From JBFMHP01 sp040752855 (GTDB lineage Bacteria; Pseudomonadota; Gammaproteobacteria; RBG-16-57-12): 64,000 nt of DNA. The DNA is taken from assembly GCA_040752855.1 (NCBI GenBank), contig JBFMHP010000012.1, positions 1-64,000 on the forward strand, written 5' to 3'. Shown piece after piece: positions 1 to 8,837 of the stretch; the stretch's first letter is position 1, and the number at the start of each line of letters is the position of its first letter. The position numbers were made by a program, and so were the translations under genes. The notes below the pieces were generated by a model that saw only the letters and a list, made by a program, of their open reading frames with translations, ran no database searches and was not told the DNA's origin.

Positions 1-18
1 ATTTAAATAATAATTTAC

Positions 19-1554
19 ATGCGCCCACGACACTTCCCATTGATTGTTCTTCTGGTCGGACTGCAATCAGCTTTGGTGATGGCGGATGATGGGGCTGCCA
101 TCAAACCGGTGGACATTCGATTCACCTTTGAAACCCTGGCGCTGCCCGGCGATGAAGAGATGGGCTTGCTGGGCGGCAATTATCTGCTGCGGTTTTCCGA
201 TCGGTTTTACGGCGGCTTGGGCGCGTATGGGGCGCTGACCGGGGAGCGCGGCGGGTTTTTCACCGGCGGTTTGGCGCTCGGTTATCAGCTGCCGCTGTCG
301 CAGCGCCTTGCGCTGGATATCGGCGGTTTTGTCGGCGGCGGTGGCGGCGGTTCCGCGCCGCAGGGCGGCGGGCTGATGCTGCGGCCGCACCTTAGCCTGA
401 TGCATCGCAACGATGACTTCGCAGCGGGGCTGAGCGTAAGCCGCGTGGACTTCCCCAACGGCGACATCGGAAGCACGCAGTGGAGCCTGGTGCTGGAAAA
501 GCGTTTTTATGCGGCCTTGTTTCCGCCCTCCTACCGGTTGGAGGCGTGGCCCGAGCAGGCCGATAGGTGGCGGGCACAGGGATTCGGCGCTGAGGCTGCG
601 CATCGACAGCTGGCGCTCGAGTTGCGCGCCTATGTTCCGCAGTCGGGTTCGAATCTGACCGGCGGGGCGCCGCACCGCGACACCATGGGCGTGGTCGGCG
701 TGGAGTGGCGGCAATTGTTTTCCGAGCACTATCTCAGTCTGGCGACCTACGGCGCGATGCATGGCGGGGTGGACGGCTTCGCCCAGGTCATGGCGGGGGG
801 CGGGCTGTATCACCGCTTCGCCTCCGGTCAGGATATCAGCCTGGGCTTGACGCTCGGCGCGGCCGGTGGCGGCGAGGTGGATACCGGCGGGGGGCTTGTA
901 CTTGAAGCGGTGGCGGGCTGGTCGATTCCGCTGCGCCAAAGACTCGATCTGTCGTTCAAGGCAGGCGTGCTGACCGCGCCGGATGGGGATTTTTCCGCGG
1001 CTACCGCCACGCTCAGCGCTGCGTATCGCTACGATGCGCTGACGGTTGCCAAGGATCGCGCCGCGCAGGCGGACGGCGCGCTGCAGCTGCGCCACTGGCG
1101 CTGGCGCACGGCGCATGAAAGCTATTTCGTCGATGCGAAGACCCTGCGGAAAAACGGCGCGGCGGACGGCAGGCGCGTCGATCTGATCGGCGTGATGCTC
1201 GATGTCATGGTCACACAAAACAGTTATCTCACCGGCCAAGCGCTGGGGGCGTATGACGGCGGTGCCGGCGGCTATGCGGTGGGATTGGTGGGCGCCGGGT
1301 ATCAAATGCCGCTGATCGCTGATGATTTCAGTCTCGGCGCCGAGCTGACTGCCGGGGCCAGCGGAGGTGGAGGCCTGGCGGTCGGACATGGCATAATCAC
1401 CCAGCCAATGCTGTTTGCGCGCTACAAGATCGCTCCGCAGCTGGAGTTGGAAGCAGGCTATGGCCGCATGATCGCCCTCTCGGGGGATTTCGATCCGGCC
1501 GTGTGGCACCTGGCGCTCAATTACCGCTACGCCACGCTCTATCGCGCCGATTGA
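19..1554 (+). CDS. Predicted outer-membrane protein with three internal repeats
   Basis: Not matched to a named family. Residues 1-22 form a signal peptide (hydrophobic core VLLVGLQSALV, cleavage near VMA/DD). The rest is a glycine-rich, strand-like sequence ending in aromatic-rich YRYATLY, which fits an outer-membrane beta-barrel. Three related units can be aligned by eye at about residues 31-167, 197-341 and 356-508. Each has a central GGGG or GGGL stretch and a closing segment (DFPNGDIGSTQWSLVLEKRF, PDGDFSAATATLSAAYRYDA, SGDFDPAVWHLALNYRYATL). The SLBB export protein starts 82 bases downstream, so a role in polysaccharide export or surface attachment is inferred. The upstream region lies outside the window. 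Confidence 0.75.
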   Translation: MRPRHFPLIVLLVGLQSALVMADDGAAIKPVDIRFTFETLALPGDEEMGLLGGNYLLRFSDRFYGGLGAYGALTGERGGFFTGGLALGYQLPLSQRLALDIGGFVGGGGGGSAPQGGGLMLRPHLSLMHRNDDFAAGLSVSRVDFPNGDIGSTQWSLVLEKRFYAALFPPSYRLEAWPEQADRWRAQGFGAEAAHRQLALELRAYVPQSGSNLTGGAPHRDTMGVVGVEWRQLFSEHYLSLATYGAMHGGVDGFAQVMAGGGLYHRFASGQDISLGLTLGAAGGGEVDTGGGLVLEAVAGWSIPLRQRLDLSFKAGVLTAPDGDFSAATATLSAAYRYDALTVAKDRAAQADGALQLRHWRWRTAHESYFVDAKTLRKNGAADGRRVDLIGVMLDVMVTQNSYLTGQALGAYDGGAGGYAVGLVGAGYQMPLIADDFSLGAELTAGASGGGGLAVGHGIITQPMLFARYKIAPQLELEAGYGRMIALSGDFDPAVWHLALNYRYATLYRAD

Positions 1555-1636
1555 GATGGCGGCGCTGGCGTTTGCTGGATATCGCGGTAATAATCCGCGT
1601 TTTATTGTCGACACCCGGACGGAGAAAACATTATAA

Positions 1637-4102
1637 ATGTGGTGTAAAAAGAGTCTGCTGAGCACCATCGCCGCCGTATGCGCGGCGCTATCGTCCCTTA
1701 CATTTGCCGCATTGCCGGCGGTCTCGAGCGACCAGCTGCGTGCTTTGCAGCAGCTTTCACCGGAACAGAAGGCCGCGTTGCTGAGGATGGCCGGTCAAGA
1801 GGCGAGCAAAGACGTGGTGCAAGCCCCGCCCAGCACCCCCGAGATCGTGTTGCCGCCGAGTGCGACGCCGGCACCGCCTTCGAGTGCGGTGGAGGCGGGT
1901 CCGCCCGCTGTGGATGCTTACACGGACCAGGCCTCCGGTCTGAAGCGCTTTGGCTACGATCTCTTCGACGGCGTGCCCACCACCTTCGCCCCCGCGACCG
2001 ACATCCCGGTACCGGCCGATTTTGTGCTCGGGCCGGGCGATGTGATCCAGGTGCAACTCTTCGGCAAGGAGAACCAGGAATACACGCTGGCAGTCAGTCG
2101 CGACGGAACGGTCAATTTCCCAGGTCTCGGTGTGATGGCGGTGGCGGGACAGACCTTTGATGCGGTCAAGGCCGACATCAAGTCGCGGGTAGGCCGGCAG
2201 TTGATCGGCATGCAGGCCAATGTGTCGATGGGGCCGCTGCGCTCGATCCGCATCTTCGTCCTGGGCGAGGCCAATCGCCCGGGTTCCTATACCGTCAGCT
2301 CGCTGTCCACCATGACCAATGCCTTGTTCGTCAGCGGCGGGGTCAAGCCGATCGGGTCACTGCGCAACGTGGCGCTCAAACGCGCCGGCCGTCTGGTCAC
2401 CACGCTCGATCTCTACGATCTGCTGCTGCGCGGGGACACCAGCAAGGATCAACGTCTCCAGCCGGGCGATGTGATCTTCATTCCTCCGGTCGGCAATACC
2501 GTCGGCATCCAGGGTGAGGTGCTGCGGCCCGGTATCTATGAATTGAAAAACGAGCGGACCATTGCCGAGGTGCTGGCCCTGAGCGGCGGTGCGCAGGCCA
2601 CCGCGGATCTGAAAAAGGCGCAGCTCGAACGGGTGACCGACCAGAGGGAGCTGACCATCGTCGATCTGGATCTCACACAAGAATCGGCCATGAAACAAGA
2701 GGCAAGAAACGGCGACCTGCTCAAGATACATCCCATCGTGGATGAAATGAATCAGATCGTCACGGTGCAGGGCCACGTCTACCGGCCGGGCAAGTTTCAA
2801 TGGCGTCCGGGGCTTCGGCTCACGGAGTTGATCGCCCCACAGGATATCAAGCCGGAGGCGGATCTCAAATACGTGGTAATCCTGCGTGAAACGGGGCCGG
2901 CTCGGATGATGGAGGCCTTGTCGCTCGACCTGGAGCGGGCCTTCGCCGAACCGTCCTCGGCCGCCAATGTGCCGTTGCAGGGGCGCGACAAGGTGATGAT
3001 CTTTGCCAGCGGCGAAGAGCGGCAGGAAAAGCTCACCGAGGTGATCCAGAAGTTGGGTATGCAGGCCGAGCTGGGCCAGCAGCGCAAGGTGGTGAGCGTC
3101 GGCGGGCGCATCCGGCATCCAGGTGAATACCCCTTGGAACAGGGTATGCGCATTGGGGATCTGATTCGGGCCGGCGGCGGGTTGCAGGAGTCGGCCTATC
3201 AGCTCTCGGCTGAGTTGAGCCGGTACGAAATCAAGGATGACGAGTTTCGTGAGATCCGCCACGTCAACCTGAACCTGCCGGCGATCATTCGCGGTGAGCC
3301 GGAGGCCAACATCATGTTGCAGCCTTACGATGTGCTGCGTATCAAGGAGCTGCCGCAGTGGCGGGAGTATGCCACCGTCAAACTCGGCGGCGAGGTCAGA
3401 TTCCCCGGTACCTACCAGATCAAGGAGGGTGAGAAACTCTCCGATCTGATTCAGCGCGCCGGCGGCTTGACCAAAACTGCCTATCCCGAAGGGGCGTTTT
3501 TCGCGCGCGCCTCCTTGCAGGAAAAGGAGCAAGAGAACATCCGGCAACTGGCCAAGAGTCTCGAAACCGATCTTGCCTTGATGTCGGTGGAGCAGTCCAA
3601 GGCCGATGCCAAGAGCCTGGAGATGGTGACCGCACTGCAAGACATGCTGCGCCGTTTGCAGGAGACCCAGGCCAAGGGGCGCCTGGTCATCGATTTGCCC
3701 GCTGTCTTGACGGGGCGCGCCGAGATGGACGTGGTTTTGGAGAATGGCGACCAGTTGTATATCCCGTCCATCAAGCAGGAGGTCACGGTGGTGGGCGAGG
3801 TGTTTTATCCCACCTCGCATTTGTTTGTGCCGGGCAAGGATTGGGAAAAATACATCAATTTGAGCGGTGGGACTACCAAGCGTGCCGATGAAGACCGCAG
3901 CTATGTGGTGCGCGCCAACGGCGCGGTGGAAAAGGTCGATGACCGGGCGTTCAAAAAGAAGGGCATCCAGCCCGGCGATACCATCGTGGTGCCGATGGAT
4001 GCCGAGCGCTTCAGCCGCCTGCAGTTGTGGACCAGCGTCAGCCAGATCGTGTATCAGCTCGGCTTGGCGGCCGCCAGCTGGCATGCCATTGGGCTGTTCT
4101 AG
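1637..4102 (+). CDS. Polysaccharide export protein with six SLBB domains (long Wza-type OPX)
   Basis: Outer-membrane or periplasmic channel component for capsule/exopolysaccharide export. The N-terminal signal peptide (about residues 1-25) lacks a lipobox Cys, unlike classical Wza. A Poly_export domain lies at about 122-203 (LGPGDVIQVQLFGKENQEY, then DGTVNFPGLG). Six SLBB repeats begin near residues 206, 289, 375, 487, 580 and 716, each with a G-[EHR]-V-x-x-P-G-like turn (GEVLRPG, GHVYRPG, GRIRHPG, GEVRFPG; the last is degenerate, GEVFYPT). A helical insert of about 70 residues follows SLBB 5. At 821 residues it is about twice the length of E. coli Wza, as is common for SLBB-rich relatives. 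It lies 12 bases upstream of the Wzz gene. GGAG upstream supports the ATG. Confidence 0.9.
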   Translation: MWCKKSLLSTIAAVCAALSSLTFAALPAVSSDQLRALQQLSPEQKAALLRMAGQEASKDVVQAPPSTPEIVLPPSATPAPPSSAVEAGPPAVDAYTDQASGLKRFGYDLFDGVPTTFAPATDIPVPADFVLGPGDVIQVQLFGKENQEYTLAVSRDGTVNFPGLGVMAVAGQTFDAVKADIKSRVGRQLIGMQANVSMGPLRSIRIFVLGEANRPGSYTVSSLSTMTNALFVSGGVKPIGSLRNVALKRAGRLVTTLDLYDLLLRGDTSKDQRLQPGDVIFIPPVGNTVGIQGEVLRPGIYELKNERTIAEVLALSGGAQATADLKKAQLERVTDQRELTIVDLDLTQESAMKQEARNGDLLKIHPIVDEMNQIVTVQGHVYRPGKFQWRPGLRLTELIAPQDIKPEADLKYVVILRETGPARMMEALSLDLERAFAEPSSAANVPLQGRDKVMIFASGEERQEKLTEVIQKLGMQAELGQQRKVVSVGGRIRHPGEYPLEQGMRIGDLIRAGGGLQESAYQLSAELSRYEIKDDEFREIRHVNLNLPAIIRGEPEANIMLQPYDVLRIKELPQWREYATVKLGGEVRFPGTYQIKEGEKLSDLIQRAGGLTKTAYPEGAFFARASLQEKEQENIRQLAKSLETDLALMSVEQSKADAKSLEMVTALQDMLRRLQETQAKGRLVIDLPAVLTGRAEMDVVLENGDQLYIPSIKQEVTVVGEVFYPTSHLFVPGKDWEKYINLSGGTTKRADEDRSYVVRANGAVEKVDDRAFKKKGIQPGDTIVVPMDAERFSRLQLWTSVSQIVYQLGLAAASWHAIGLF

Positions 4103-4114
4103 GACGAGGCGCGT

Positions 4115-5062
4115 ATGACCGAACACACGAGCAAAAAACCGGTTCCGCCGGACTACTATCAAATCCCCTACGGTCCTTATCCGATGGCGTATCCCGTCGA
4201 GGAGGAGATCAATCTGCTGGATATGTGGCGGACGCTGATGGCGCGGAAGTGGCTGATCACGGGCCTGACCGTTCTGGCCACGGCGGCCGCCCTTGCCGTG
4301 GCCTTGTACATGACGCCGGTTTACCGGGCTGAGGTGCTGCTGGCACCGGTCGAAGAGGAGCAAAACGGCGCCGCGTCGGCCTTGGCGCAGTTCGGCGGGC
4401 TGGCCTCCATGGTGGGTGTGAGTCTGGGCGGGGGTGGGTCCACCGAGCACACCCTGGCGGTGCTCAAATCCCGGGCGTTTCTGGATGAGTTCATTCAGGA
4501 CAACCAGCTGCTGCCGGTGTTTTTCGCGAGGCTGTGGGATGCCGAAAAACAGGCGTGGGCCGTGGACGATCCCAAGGGTATCCCGAGCGCATGGGATGCC
4601 TACAACGTTTTTACCAAGGGTCTGCTGAAGACCAGTGTGGACAAGAAAAGCGGCCTGATAACGGTGGGGATCGAGTGGGAGGACCCGGAGCAAGCCGCGC
4701 AATGGGCTAACCAATTGGTGGCGCGCCTCAATCACCATCAACGCCAAGCCGCCATCCGCGAGGCGGAAAAGAGCCTCGCCTATCTCAACGAGCAGTTGGG
4801 CAAGACCCCGGTGGTCGAGATGCAGCAGATGCTCTACCGCCTGATCGAGGCGGAGACCAAGAAGATCATGCTGGCCAAGGTGCGCGACGAATACGCCTTC
4901 AAGGTAGTTGACCCCGCCGTGGTGCCAGAGCAAAAGATCAAGCCCAAGCGCGCCCTGATTGTGGTGCTCGGCTTCATCGCTGGATTGATGGGCTCGATCT
5001 TCCTGGTATTTTTCCTGTCCTTCATCCAGAAGCAGAAAAAAGACGCGCAGACAACGGCGTAG
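4115..5062 (+). CDS. Wzz-type polysaccharide chain-length determinant
   Basis: Inner-membrane polysaccharide co-polymerase that sets glycan chain length. It has the expected layout: a Pro/Tyr-rich cytoplasmic N-terminus, a first membrane helix at about 42-65 following INLLDMWRTLMARKW, a periplasmic helical domain containing the glycine-rich SLGGGGSTEH segment, and a second membrane helix at about 279-303 preceded by a Pro-rich stretch (VVPEQKIKPKRA). At 315 residues it is a short Wzz without the tyrosine-autokinase domain of Wzc. It is in an apparent operon with the SLBB protein. No kinase or phosphatase partner is seen in the window, fitting a system regulated without BY-kinase or one whose kinase is elsewhere. 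Confidence 0.9.
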   Translation: MTEHTSKKPVPPDYYQIPYGPYPMAYPVEEEINLLDMWRTLMARKWLITGLTVLATAAALAVALYMTPVYRAEVLLAPVEEEQNGAASALAQFGGLASMVGVSLGGGGSTEHTLAVLKSRAFLDEFIQDNQLLPVFFARLWDAEKQAWAVDDPKGIPSAWDAYNVFTKGLLKTSVDKKSGLITVGIEWEDPEQAAQWANQLVARLNHHQRQAAIREAEKSLAYLNEQLGKTPVVEMQQMLYRLIEAETKKIMLAKVRDEYAFKVVDPAVVPEQKIKPKRALIVVLGFIAGLMGSIFLVFFLSFIQKQKKDAQTTA

Positions 5063-5175
5063 CAGCCAACCTGTAGGGAGAGTTCGCGGCGGATTCGCCG
5101 TTTGCAAAATGCGAGGGCGCGATATAGACTCTCGCGTTTATCATCCACCCTTTCAACATGAGGATTACGGCACTA

Positions 5176-6336
5176 ATGGCGAAGCAGCATTTGTTTACCT
5201 CCGAGTCGGTTTCCGAAGGGCATCCGGACAAGGTCGCAGACCAGATCTCCGATGCCATCCTCGATGCGATCCTGCAACAGGATCCCGTGGCGCGCGTGGC
5301 GTGTGAAACCCTGGTCAAGACCGGAATGGTGCTGATCGCCGGCGAAATTACCACCTCCGCCTGGATCGACATGCACAATGTGGTGCGCCAGAAGGTCAAG
5401 GATATCGGCTATAACAGCTCCGCCATGGGGTTTGACTGGGAATCCTGCGCGGTGCTCACCGCCATCGACAAGCAATCCCCCGACATCGCCGTCGGCGTCA
5501 ATGAGACCAACTCCCACGAGATGGGCGCCGGCGACCAGGGCATGATGTTTGGCTACGCCACCAATGAAACCGACGTACTGATGCCGGCCCCGATCACCTA
5601 TGCGCACCGCTTGGTCAAGCGTCAGGCGGAACTGCGCAAGAACGGCACGCTTCCGTGGTTGCGCCCGGACGCCAAGAGCCAGGTCACGCTGCGCTATGAA
5701 GGCAGCAAGCCGGTGGGCGTCGACGCCGTCGTGCTTTCTACACAGCACAGCCCGGAAATCGAGTACGAGACCCTTAAAGAGGCTGTGATGGATGAGATCA
5801 TCCTGCACACGCTGCCTAAAGAGTGGATCGACCGTGATACCCGTTTCTACATCAATCCCACCGGCCGCTTTGTCATTGGCGGCCCGATGGGTGACTGCGG
5901 TCTGACCGGTCGCAAGATCATCGTCGACACCTACGGCGGCATGGCCCGCCACGGCGGCGGCGCGTTCTCGGGCAAGGATCCGACGAAGGTCGACCGTTCC
6001 GCGGCTTACGCCGCGCGTTACGTCGCCAAGAACATCGTGGCCGCCGGTTTGGCCGAGCGCTGCGAAATCCAGGTCTCCTACGCGATCGGCGTGGCCGAGC
6101 CGACCTCGATCAGCGTCGAGACCTTCGGCACCAGCGCCCTGGACGAGGCGCGCCTGATCGGCCTGATCCGCGAGCATTTCGACCTGCGCCCGCGCGGCAT
6201 CATCAACATGCTCGATCTGCTCAAGCCCCGTTATGCCGGCAGCGCGGCCTACGGCCACTTCGGACGCAACGACGAGATCTTCACCTGGGAGCGCACCGAC
6301 AAGGCCGACATCCTGCGTGATGCCGCCGGCTTGTAA
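5176..6336 (+). CDS. metK: S-adenosylmethionine synthetase
   Basis: Makes S-adenosylmethionine from methionine and ATP. The protein is close to E. coli MetK throughout, including MAKQHLFTSESVSEGHPDK at the N-terminus, GAGDQGMMFGYATNET in the active site and GGGAFSGKDPTKVDRSAAY. The family hallmark MAK start argues for the ATG at 5176 (386 residues) rather than the in-frame ATG at 5158; an AGGA lies upstream of the later start. It begins the SAM-cycle block metK-ahcY-metF. The 113 bases upstream contain small hairpins (for example GCGAG/CTCGC around 5111-5135) but no recognisable SAM riboswitch or MetJ box. Confidence 0.97.
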   Translation: MAKQHLFTSESVSEGHPDKVADQISDAILDAILQQDPVARVACETLVKTGMVLIAGEITTSAWIDMHNVVRQKVKDIGYNSSAMGFDWESCAVLTAIDKQSPDIAVGVNETNSHEMGAGDQGMMFGYATNETDVLMPAPITYAHRLVKRQAELRKNGTLPWLRPDAKSQVTLRYEGSKPVGVDAVVLSTQHSPEIEYETLKEAVMDEIILHTLPKEWIDRDTRFYINPTGRFVIGGPMGDCGLTGRKIIVDTYGGMARHGGGAFSGKDPTKVDRSAAYAARYVAKNIVAAGLAERCEIQVSYAIGVAEPTSISVETFGTSALDEARLIGLIREHFDLRPRGIINMLDLLKPRYAGSAAYGHFGRNDEIFTWERTDKADILRDAAGL

Positions 6337-6361
6337 TGACGGTTGAAGAAATCGTGCCTTC

Positions 6362-6401
6362 GACCCCTTCCCCCTTGACGGGGGAAGGTTGGGACGGGGG
6401 C
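6362..6401 (+). repeat. C-rich/G-rich palindromic intergenic repeat (copy 1)
   Basis: CCCCTTCCCCCTTGACGGGG followed by GAAGGTTGGGACGGGGG forms a short strong hairpin. Related pieces recur at 13620, 14692, 46414, 46483 and 59503, so it belongs to a dispersed repeat family. Confidence 0.7.
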
Positions 6402-6486
6402 GTAGGATGATGGGTGGAGTGAAATGAAACCCATCGAATAGATTTCATGCATCTGATGGGTTGCGCTGCGCTTCACCCATCCTACC
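6402..6486 (+). repeat. Palindromic repeat with GTAGGATG...CATCCTAC ends
   Basis: This 85-base unit starts GTAGGATGATGGGTG and ends CACCCATCCTAC. It encloses a second inverted pair (AACCCATC and GATGGGTT). A unit of the same style with GTAGGATG ends occurs at 63211-63281. It sits between metK and the riboswitch and directly abuts the C-rich repeat. Confidence 0.7.
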
Positions 6487-6531
6487 GTTGTATATGTACG
6501 TACCAAGGCCTCGACCCGCGAGGCCGCCTCC

Positions 6532-6616
6532 TGACTTCGAGGAGCGTTGCAACAGGCGATGAAGACATGCGCCTGCCAGGCTCGAAGAAGGGAGTAAAAT
6601 TAGCAACGACGCTCGG
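6532..6616 (+). promoter_or_regulatory. S-adenosylhomocysteine (SAH) riboswitch before ahcY
   Basis: The leader carries the conserved core of the ahcY-associated SAH riboswitch: CGAGGAGCGTTGCAAC, a hairpin (CAGGCG...CGCCTG), then CCAGGCTCG and a distal GCAACGACGCTC. The distal segment can pair back with GAGCG-TTGC, giving the family's pseudoknot-like long-range stem. It ends about 18 bases before the ahcY start. The known family switches on SAH hydrolase when SAH accumulates. Its position and sequence both fit; a covariance-model search would settle it. Confidence 0.88.
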
Positions 6617-6633
6617 TTCATTCGGAGGACACC

Positions 6634-7929
6634 ATGTCTGAATTTACCGACTACAAAGTTGCTGATATCTCTCTCGCCGACTGGGGCCGCAAGGAAATCC
6701 GCATCGCCGAAACCGAAATGCCGGGGCTGATGGCCCTGCGCGAGGAATACGCCGGCAAGAAGCCGCTGGCGGGTGCGCGCATCGCAGGCTGTCTGCACAT
6801 GACCATCCAAACGGCGGTGCTGATCGAGACCTTGGCCGAACTCGGCGCCGAGATCCGCTGGTCGTCCTGCAACATCTTCTCCACCCAGGATCACGCCGCC
6901 TCGGCGATCGCCGCGGCCGGCATCCCCGTATTCGCCTGGAAGGGCGAGACCGAGGAAGAATACTGGTGGTGTGTGGAGCAGACCATCAAGGGGCCGAACG
7001 GCTGGACGCCCAACATGCTGCTCGATGACGGCGGCGACCTGACCCAGGTCATGCATGAGAAATATCCCGAGCTGCTTAAGAACGTGCGTGGCCTCTCCGA
7101 GGAGACCACCACCGGCGTGCACCGCCTGTATGAAATGGCGAAGAAGGGTGCGCTCAAGGTGCCGGCCTTCAACGTCAACGACTCGGTGACCAAGAGCAAG
7201 TTCGACAATCTCTACGGCTGCCGCGAGTCCCTGGTCGACGGCATCAAGCGCGCCACCGATGTCATGATCGCAGGCAAGATCTGCGTGGTGCTCGGCTACG
7301 GCGATGTCGGCAAGGGCTGTGCGCAGGCCTTCCGCGGCCTGGGCGCCACGGTGTGGATCACCGAAATCGATCCGATCTGCGCCCTGCAGGCGGCGATGGA
7401 AGGGTATCGCGTGGTCACCATGGACGAAGTGGCGTCGGTCGGGGATATCTTCGTCACCGCCACCGGCAATGATGGCGTCATCACCCATGCGCACATGGCG
7501 GCGATGAAGGACCAGGCGGTCGTGTGCAACATCGGACATTTCGATTCCGAGATCGATGTGGCCGCGATCCGCAAATACCGCTGGGAGAACATCAAGCCGC
7601 AAGTCGACCACGTGATCTTCCCCGACGGCAAGCGCATCATCCTGCTGGCCGAAGGCCGGCTGGTGAATCTGGGTTGCGCCACCGGCCATCCCAGTTTCGT
7701 GATGTCGGCGTCATTCACCAACCAGGTAATGGCGCAGATCGAGTTGTGGCAGAACAGCGGCAAGTACGAAAACAAGGTCTACGTGCTGCCCAAGATCCTG
7801 GATGAAAAAGTCGCGCGTTTACACCTGAAGAAAATCGGGGCCCATTTGACTGCGCTGACGCCCAAACAGGCAGACTATATCGGCGTGCCGGTGGAAGGGC
7901 CGTACAAGCCCAATCACTATCGTTATTGA
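6634..7929 (+). CDS. ahcY: Adenosylhomocysteinase (SAH hydrolase)
   Basis: Cytosolic NAD-dependent enzyme that splits S-adenosylhomocysteine into homocysteine and adenosine, relieving product inhibition of methyltransferases. Family signatures are visible: SSCNIFSTQDHAASAIA, the NAD-binding GYGDVGKGCAQAFRGLG, the conserved NVNDSVTKSKFDN and the C-terminal PVEGPYKPNHYRY. At 431 residues it is full length. A strong GGAGG lies 6 bases before the ATG. It follows the SAH riboswitch and is followed by metF 44 bases later, so homocysteine can be remethylated using the MetF product. Confidence 0.97.
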   Translation: MSEFTDYKVADISLADWGRKEIRIAETEMPGLMALREEYAGKKPLAGARIAGCLHMTIQTAVLIETLAELGAEIRWSSCNIFSTQDHAASAIAAAGIPVFAWKGETEEEYWWCVEQTIKGPNGWTPNMLLDDGGDLTQVMHEKYPELLKNVRGLSEETTTGVHRLYEMAKKGALKVPAFNVNDSVTKSKFDNLYGCRESLVDGIKRATDVMIAGKICVVLGYGDVGKGCAQAFRGLGATVWITEIDPICALQAAMEGYRVVTMDEVASVGDIFVTATGNDGVITHAHMAAMKDQAVVCNIGHFDSEIDVAAIRKYRWENIKPQVDHVIFPDGKRIILLAEGRLVNLGCATGHPSFVMSASFTNQVMAQIELWQNSGKYENKVYVLPKILDEKVARLHLKKIGAHLTALTPKQADYIGVPVEGPYKPNHYRY

Positions 7930-7973
7930 TGACCTAGAATGTCCAGGGACGGACAGATCACACGGATAGCAGC

Positions 7974-8837
7974 ATGCAGACGCAAAAAAAATATCCTCAA
8001 CACATCAGCTGCGAATTCTTTCCGCCCAAGTCGGAGGAAGGCAAGCAAAAGCTTCGCGCCACGATCGAAGAGCTGAAGGTGATATCACCGCACTACATCT
8101 CGGTGACCTTCGGCGCCGGCGGCAGCACCCAGGAAGGCACGCTGGAAACCGTCCTTGCCGTGATGCAAAACGGCATCGCCGCCGCCCCGCATCTTTCCTG
8201 TATCGGTTCGACGAAAGACAACATCCGCGGCATCCTCGAGCGCTATCGCCAGCACGGCATCACGCGCATCGTTGCGCTGCGCGGCGACATGCCCTCCGGC
8301 ATGCGCGAGGCCGGTGAATTTCGTTACGCCAATGAGTTGGTCACCTTCATTCGCGCGCAGACCGGCGATCACTTTCATATCGAGGTGGCCGCCTATCCGG
8401 AGTTTCATCCGCAGGCGCCGAGCGCGCGCCAAGACTTGCAGAATTTCAAGCGCAAGGTCGAGGCCGGTGCCGATGCTGCAATCACGCAGTATTTCTATTC
8501 TGCCGACGCCTACTTCCGTTTTGTCGACGATTGCGAACAGATGGGCTTGGATCTCCCGATCATCCCGGGCATCATGCCAATCACCAATTACGTGCAATTG
8601 GCAAGGTTTTCGGATGCCTGTGGGGCGGAAATCCCACGATGGATTCGAAAGCGCCTCGAAGGATATGGAGAGGATCTGGCATCACTGCGCAGTTTTGGCC
8701 TTGAAGTGACGAGCGCGCTTTGTCAAACATTGCTTGACAATGGCGCGCCCGGGCTGCACTTCTATACTATGAATCAGTCGGGACCGACCTTGCATGTCTG
8801 TCGCGAGCTGGGATTACATGCACAGGAATCATCATGA
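7974..8837 (+). CDS. metF: 5,10-methylenetetrahydrofolate reductase
   Basis: FAD-dependent TIM-barrel enzyme that supplies 5-methyltetrahydrofolate for methionine synthesis. Features seen: SCEFFPPKSEEGKQ near the N-terminus, SVTFGAGGST, RIVALRGDMP and EVAAYPEFHP, all typical MetF segments including the folate/FAD-contact regions. Its 287 residues are near the usual 290-300. It forms the metK-ahcY-metF set. Its TGA overlaps the next ATG (ATGA), so cysC is translationally coupled to it. Confidence 0.96.
   Translation: MQTQKKYPQHISCEFFPPKSEEGKQKLRATIEELKVISPHYISVTFGAGGSTQEGTLETVLAVMQNGIAAAPHLSCIGSTKDNIRGILERYRQHGITRIVALRGDMPSGMREAGEFRYANELVTFIRAQTGDHFHIEVAAYPEFHPQAPSARQDLQNFKRKVEAGADAAITQYFYSADAYFRFVDDCEQMGLDLPIIPGIMPITNYVQLARFSDACGAEIPRWIRKRLEGYGEDLASLRSFGLEVTSALCQTLLDNGAPGLHFYTMNQSGPTLHVCRELGLHAQESS

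Noticed and set aside
67..1668. Long open frame (533 codons) on the minus strand
   Set aside because: Antisense to the repeat-containing outer-membrane protein. It has no signal peptide or family motif and is typical of GC-rich shadow frames.
2357..5107. 916-codon minus-strand frame under the SLBB and Wzz genes
   Set aside because: His/Gln/Arg/Leu-rich shadow composition. The plus strand carries clear SLBB and Wzz domains over the same span.
5063..5175. SAM riboswitch or MetJ operator upstream of metK
   Set aside because: Small hairpins exist, but none of the SAM-I, SAM-II or MetJ-box core sequences is visible.
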